A DNA stretch of 8,547 nt from contig JADFQT010000103.1 of NCBI GenBank assembly GCA_022561675.1, forward strand, positions 1-8,547. Reading direction: 5' to 3'. Source of the stretch: Chloroflexota bacterium. Its GTDB lineage: Bacteria > Chloroflexota > Dehalococcoidia > Lucifugimonadales > UBA3495. A program made the position numbers and the translations under genes. Positions 5,441 through 8,547 of the stretch are shown in pieces. Numbering within the stretch: position 1 is the first letter of the stretch; every line of letters begins with the position of its first letter. A model generated the notes under the pieces. The model ran no database searches. It was not told where the DNA came from and saw only the letters and a list, made by a program, of their open reading frames with translations.

Positions 5441-6765
5441 AGGTCCACCTCTTCGTTCCAATCCAGCATAATGATGTCGACCGGGTCTCCCGCCTGGCGG
5501 GAGGCTTCATCGTCGGGGCAAATGGCCAGCCCGTTGGCTCGAGACATGGAGGTCAATATATTAGAGCCTTGCGGGCCGGTGGGAGCGGCATAAAAGACGC
5601 CGTCTCTCTTTTCTACTTCAACGCGGGCGTAGACTCGCCGTCCATCCCCGTTGAATATGGGGCCGGTAAGAATGCCCGGCACCATGGGGCGGGCCAATTT
5701 GGCCATGCCCAGCATGGTGCGGATGGCCGGACGGGCGAACATTTCGAAGGCCACCATGGCGCTGACCGGATTACCAGGAAGCCCCAACATAGGGATCGGG
5801 GATCCACCGCCGCGCAGATGGCCGAAGGCCAGGGGTTTGGCCGGACGCATTCGAACCGACCAGAAATTGATGTCGCCCCGCTCGGTCAAAACGTCCTTCA
5901 CCATATCGTAGTCGCCCTTGGAAACCCCGGCCGAAGTAATGAGCAGATCCGAGCCGGTTACCTCCTCCAGCTTTTGGTGCAGGCTGTCCAACGTGTCACG
6001 AGCGATGCCCAAAACGCGAGGCAGCCCTCCGGATGCGATAACGGAGGCGGCAACACTGGCACTGTTGCTGTCGAAGATCTGGCCGGGCCCCAGTGCCTCA
6101 CCCACGGTAACTAGCTCGTCGCCCGTGGCCAGAATGGACACCACCGGGCGGCGGATGACGCTGGCCTGCTGCAACCCCAGGGAGGCCAGGACGCCGACTT
6201 CAGAAGGGCGGATTACGGTCCCCGCTTCCAGTACCAGCTGACCCTTTTGGACGTCCTCTCCGGAGGGTCGCACGTTGCTGCCCGGGGGGAGGTCGGCCTC
6301 GATGTTGATTTGCTCCAGCGTTTGCCCGGAGCCCCGCCGTCGCACTTCGTCGGTCTCCTCGAAGGGAACCACTGTGTCCGCTCCGTTCGGGATGGGGGCG
6401 CCGGTCATAATGCGTATGGCGGTGCCGGGGATCACAGTCTGGCTGGAAACCTGGCCTGCCGCCACCAGTCCAATAACCTGAAGCTGTCGAGGGTTTTGCG
6501 CCGAAGCCTCTCGAATATCCTCCTGCCGTAATGCATAACCGTCCATGGCGGAGTTGGACAGAGGGGGAAGGTCCAGGGGAGAGGTGATATCGGTGGCCAG
6601 CACCTGCCCCAAGCAATCCTGCAATGGCTTCTCTTCTGACTCCAAGGGGCTGAAGCAGGAGATAATCCGCTGGAAGGCCTCCTCCACGCTGAGCATGTCT
6701 TCGCCAGCATGGGTATGCCCGTGGCTGGGGGCGTGATGATGCTGATTATGACTGTGTCCGGTCAT
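5437..6765 (-). CDS. moeA: Molybdopterin molybdenumtransferase MoeA with His-rich N-terminus
   Basis: MoeA inserts molybdate into adenylylated molybdopterin, the last step of molybdenum cofactor synthesis in the cytoplasm. The 442-residue product shows the family blocks in order: SNSAMDGYAL (70-79), MTGAPIPNGADTVV (120-133), RPSGEDVQKG (166-175), ATGDEL (213-218), DSNS (232-235), TSAGVSKGDYDMVKDVL (277-293, substrate loop with Asp285 and Asp287), KPLAFG (310-315) and GLPGNPVSAM (328-337). A C-terminal domain IV follows from about 365. The first 20 residues hold 8 histidines (HSHNQHHH, HGHTH) before the usual MoeA start near MLSVEEAF. An internal ATG (Met24, position 6696) would omit this tail; neither start has a strong Shine-Dalgarno, so the start is uncertain. 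The tail could bind metal, as His-rich tails do in nickel or zinc handling proteins, but that is inference. It overlaps the next gene by 4 nt and follows pheT on the same strand after 217 nt. Confidence 0.95.
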   Translation of the reverse strand: MTGHSHNQHHHAPSHGHTHAGEDMLSVEEAFQRIISCFSPLESEEKPLQDCLGQVLATDITSPLDLPPLSNSAMDGYALRQEDIREASAQNPRQLQVIGLVAAGQVSSQTVIPGTAIRIMTGAPIPNGADTVVPFEETDEVRRRGSGQTLEQINIEADLPPGSNVRPSGEDVQKGQLVLEAGTVIRPSEVGVLASLGLQQASVIRRPVVSILATGDELVTVGEALGPGQIFDSNSASVAASVIASGGLPRVLGIARDTLDSLHQKLEEVTGSDLLITSAGVSKGDYDMVKDVLTERGDINFWSVRMRPAKPLAFGHLRGGGSPIPMLGLPGNPVSAMVAFEMFARPAIRTMLGMAKLARPMVPGILTGPIFNGDGRRVYARVEVEKRDGVFYAAPTGPQGSNILTSMSRANGLAICPDDEASRQAGDPVDIIMLDWNEEVDL

Positions 6766-6875
6766 GTTATCTTACCCGTTGGGTCGCGCCGAATGGTTTA
6801 GCCTAATGGCCTGAGATCTGATAAACCCTGGCTTCTACTGATCCTTGACGAAAATACTAAACTTGGGAGTTTCAA

Positions 6876-6905
6876 ATCCCCCTATATCCCCCTTTGCAAA
6901 GGGGG
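6876..6905. repeat. C/G-run palindrome, candidate dispersed intergenic repeat
   Basis: A perfect 18-nt palindrome, CCCCCTTTGCAAAGGGGG (6888-6905), is preceded by a direct repeat of ATCCCCC (6876-6882 and 6886-6892). Similar C5TTT...AAAG5 palindromes occur as dispersed REP-like elements in many bacterial genomes. It sits in the 217-nt gap between the end of pheT and the start of moeA. It has no adjacent U tract, so it is not a typical terminator. The rest of this gap holds a weak 7-bp stem (6952-6958 with 6977-6983) next to the pheT stop and a CGGTG/CACCG hairpin at 6917-6930. Confidence 0.55.
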
Positions 6906-6982
6906 ACTTCTCCTGACGGTGGCTCCACCGACCGTGTTTAGCTTGGGATTCAAGGCCCAGTAAAACCAGGCTTCCCGGGCCT

Positions 6983-8547
6983 TCATGTCCGCAGAGTGGC
7001 CCCTACTTCTTTTTCCAGATTGCGAAGAATACCCTGTACTGCCCGGTCCACTTCTTGCGTGTCAAGGGTGTGGTCCATGGACTGGAAATGGATGTGGAAG
7101 GCCAGGGATTTGGTTCCCTCTGGCAGGTGTTCCCCAGTATACAGGTCGAACATCTCAACCCGCTGCACCAGCCTGGGACGCGCCAGTATTTGCTGCACGC
7201 GGTCCGCTGGAACCTCGGCCGGCACCACCACCGCCAGGTCCCTGGTGGCTTCTGGGAAGCGCGAGAAACTCTGGAACCCTCGACTCGACTGCTTGGGTGC
7301 CTCCAGAATCGGGTCCAAGTACAGCTCGAAGAGAGTGGTTGGCTGCTCGTGCAGGTCGAAGCGCTCTCTGACACTGTCGTCGATCTGACCCAGCAGACCT
7401 AGTGTTTGGCCATTTAGCCGGATTCGGGCGCACCGGCCCGGCTGATAAGTGGCGTCTTCCCAGGGCTCGAAAGATGCAATTACCCCCAATCTCTCCAGCG
7501 CGGCAACGATGATACCCTTGGCGTCGAAAAAACTGAGATCATCTTCATCTTCCAGCCAGGACGGTTCCCATCGGGCTCCCGCCAAAACGCCGGCGGCCAC
7601 CTCCCTCTCCTCAGGAAGTCCGTTGCCCGTGGGGATGAATACCCGCCCGGTTTCGAATAACCGGAAGGGTCCTTCGCTGTGGCCTTGATTGTAGGCCAGG
7701 GTCGCCAGGAGACTGGCCCTCAACGTGGGCCGCAGATATTCTTGTCCCACGCTCAGGGGGTTTGCCACACCCAGGGGCGGGTGCTCTTGGTCCAGCTGGT
7801 TTATCCGCTCCAGGTCCGCCAGGCTGATCAGGGGATAGCTGATGGTCTCCTGCATCCCCACCGAAACCAGGGTATCTCTCACTCGTTCCTTGAGCTCAAT
7901 CAAAGGCCTGGGCTGGTGGTAGGGAATGGGGGTGGAAAGCATGGTGGTAGGAACGTTATCGTAGCCAATGATCCTCACCACCTCCTCCACCAGGTCTTCT
8001 TCGATATTAATGTCGTTTCGCCAGTAGGGTACCAGGACATTCAGGCGTCCGGAACCCTCTCGTTCGGTTTGAAATCCCAAGGATTGCAGCACTCCTTCCA
8101 CCCTGGGGAGGTCCAACTCCATGCCCAAAACCTGCCGCAGCCGCTTGAGGGTGAGAGAAACGGCCAGCGGGGGTTTGTCCCGCTCGGCGTAAATGTCCAC
8201 AATGCCCCGCGCCACCTTCCCGCCGGCCAGGTCATGGATTAGCTGCGTGGCTCTCCTCAGCGCCAGGGGAGCTAATTCTGGACGAAGCCCCTTCTCGAAT
8301 CGCAGGGTCGCCTCGGTGCGGAGCCGGAAGGTATCTGCGGTCTGCCGGTTGTTGTAGCCATTGAAGGTGGCGGACTCCAAAAGAACACTGCGGGTGCCGG
8401 GTTCAATTTCGCTGTTAGCCCCACCTATCACTCCCCCCAAGCCCACCGGTCGGTTGGCGTCGGCGATGACCAGCACCTCCGGGTTAAGCTGACGGGTCAC
8501 CCCGTCCAGCGTTTCCAGCGTCTCCCCGGGCCGGGCCCTGCGGACAA
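6983..8547 (-). CDS. pheT: Phenylalanyl-tRNA synthetase beta subunit, C-terminal two thirds (5' end outside window)
   Basis: The minus-strand frame is open from the window edge (first full codon at 8545) to a TGA at 6983-6985, giving 520 residues. PheT is usually about 800 residues, so roughly 280 lie outside. With PheS it forms the alpha2-beta2 enzyme that charges tRNA-Phe. The visible part begins in B3/B4 (VRRARPGETLETLDG, then LVIADANRPVGLGGVIGG). The B5 domain spans about 125-200 and includes VPYWRNDINIEEDLVEEV and RIIGYDNVP. A degenerate synthetase-like core follows. The last ~98 residues form the anticodon-binding FDX-ACB domain, with FSRFPEATRDLAVVV and FHIHFQSMDHTLDTQEVD. A GTG at 8500 could look like a start, but the family homology continues upstream of it, so it is internal. 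pheS should precede it beyond the right edge. The gene points away from the infC operon with which pheST is often linked. Confidence 0.96.
   Translation of the reverse strand, partial: VRRARPGETLETLDGVTRQLNPEVLVIADANRPVGLGGVIGGANSEIEPGTRSVLLESATFNGYNNRQTADTFRLRTEATLRFEKGLRPELAPLALRRATQLIHDLAGGKVARGIVDIYAERDKPPLAVSLTLKRLRQVLGMELDLPRVEGVLQSLGFQTEREGSGRLNVLVPYWRNDINIEEDLVEEVVRIIGYDNVPTTMLSTPIPYHQPRPLIELKERVRDTLVSVGMQETISYPLISLADLERINQLDQEHPPLGVANPLSVGQEYLRPTLRASLLATLAYNQGHSEGPFRLFETGRVFIPTGNGLPEEREVAAGVLAGARWEPSWLEDEDDLSFFDAKGIIVAALERLGVIASFEPWEDATYQPGRCARIRLNGQTLGLLGQIDDSVRERFDLHEQPTTLFELYLDPILEAPKQSSRGFQSFSRFPEATRDLAVVVPAEVPADRVQQILARPRLVQRVEMFDLYTGEHLPEGTKSLAFHIHFQSMDHTLDTQEVDRAVQGILRNLEKEVGATLRT

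Noticed and set aside
7679..8242. 187-residue plus-strand open frame
   Set aside because: It is a shadow of pheT on the opposite strand, rich in His, Gln and Gly as expected from the complement of its codons.
8498..8500. GTG as a start codon of pheT
   Set aside because: PheT-like residues (GETLETLDG) continue upstream in frame to the window edge, so the codon is internal.

Overview
The window is a piece of a GC-rich bacterial chromosome carrying mostly housekeeping genes. The best guess for the source is an uncultured Chloroflexota, perhaps in the Dehalococcoidia/SAR202 direction. This rests on the flavour of the M20 peptidase, the MoeA-linked small protein and the translation genes, and it is an inference from memory rather than a search.

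Left part (1 to about 2340). It holds the N-terminal 93 codons of a MarR-type regulator (minus strand, running off the window). Next is a frameshifted C-terminal remnant of a DUF6351-type protein (plus), then a 20-bp tandem duplication. A complete class I/II PLP-dependent aminotransferase follows (minus, GTG start). Between this gene and its divergent neighbour lie three degenerate 27-28 bp tandem units. This part looks like accessory, partly decayed DNA.

Middle part (about 2340 to 4950). An M20 metallopeptidase (plus) keeps all its expected metal-site residues but lacks roughly the first 40-50 residues of the family. It is followed by a promoter-like sequence and the translation operon infC-rpmI-rplT (IF3, L35, L20). 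The reading frame and the Shine-Dalgarno position show that infC most probably starts at an AUA codon, the kind of start used for IF3 autoregulation. rpmI overlaps the end of infC by 14 nt. The operon ends at a strong 13-bp hairpin with an A tract before it and a T-rich stretch after it, shared with the convergent genes.

Right part (about 4950 to 8547). All genes are on the minus strand. pheT (Phe-tRNA synthetase beta, 5' end outside the window) is followed after 217 nt by moeA, which has a histidine-rich N-terminus. moeA overlaps an unrecognised 143-residue protein gene by 4 nt (ATGA). A CCCCCTTTGCAAAGGGGG palindrome lies between pheT and moeA.

I found no CRISPR array, tRNA, rRNA, transposase or recognisable defence system, and no strong case for an unknown multi-gene system. 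The most interesting points are the AUA start of infC, the unknown protein translationally coupled to moeA, the His-rich MoeA tail, and the cluster of decay and repeat signals around 2230-2411, where the peptidase loses its N-terminus.
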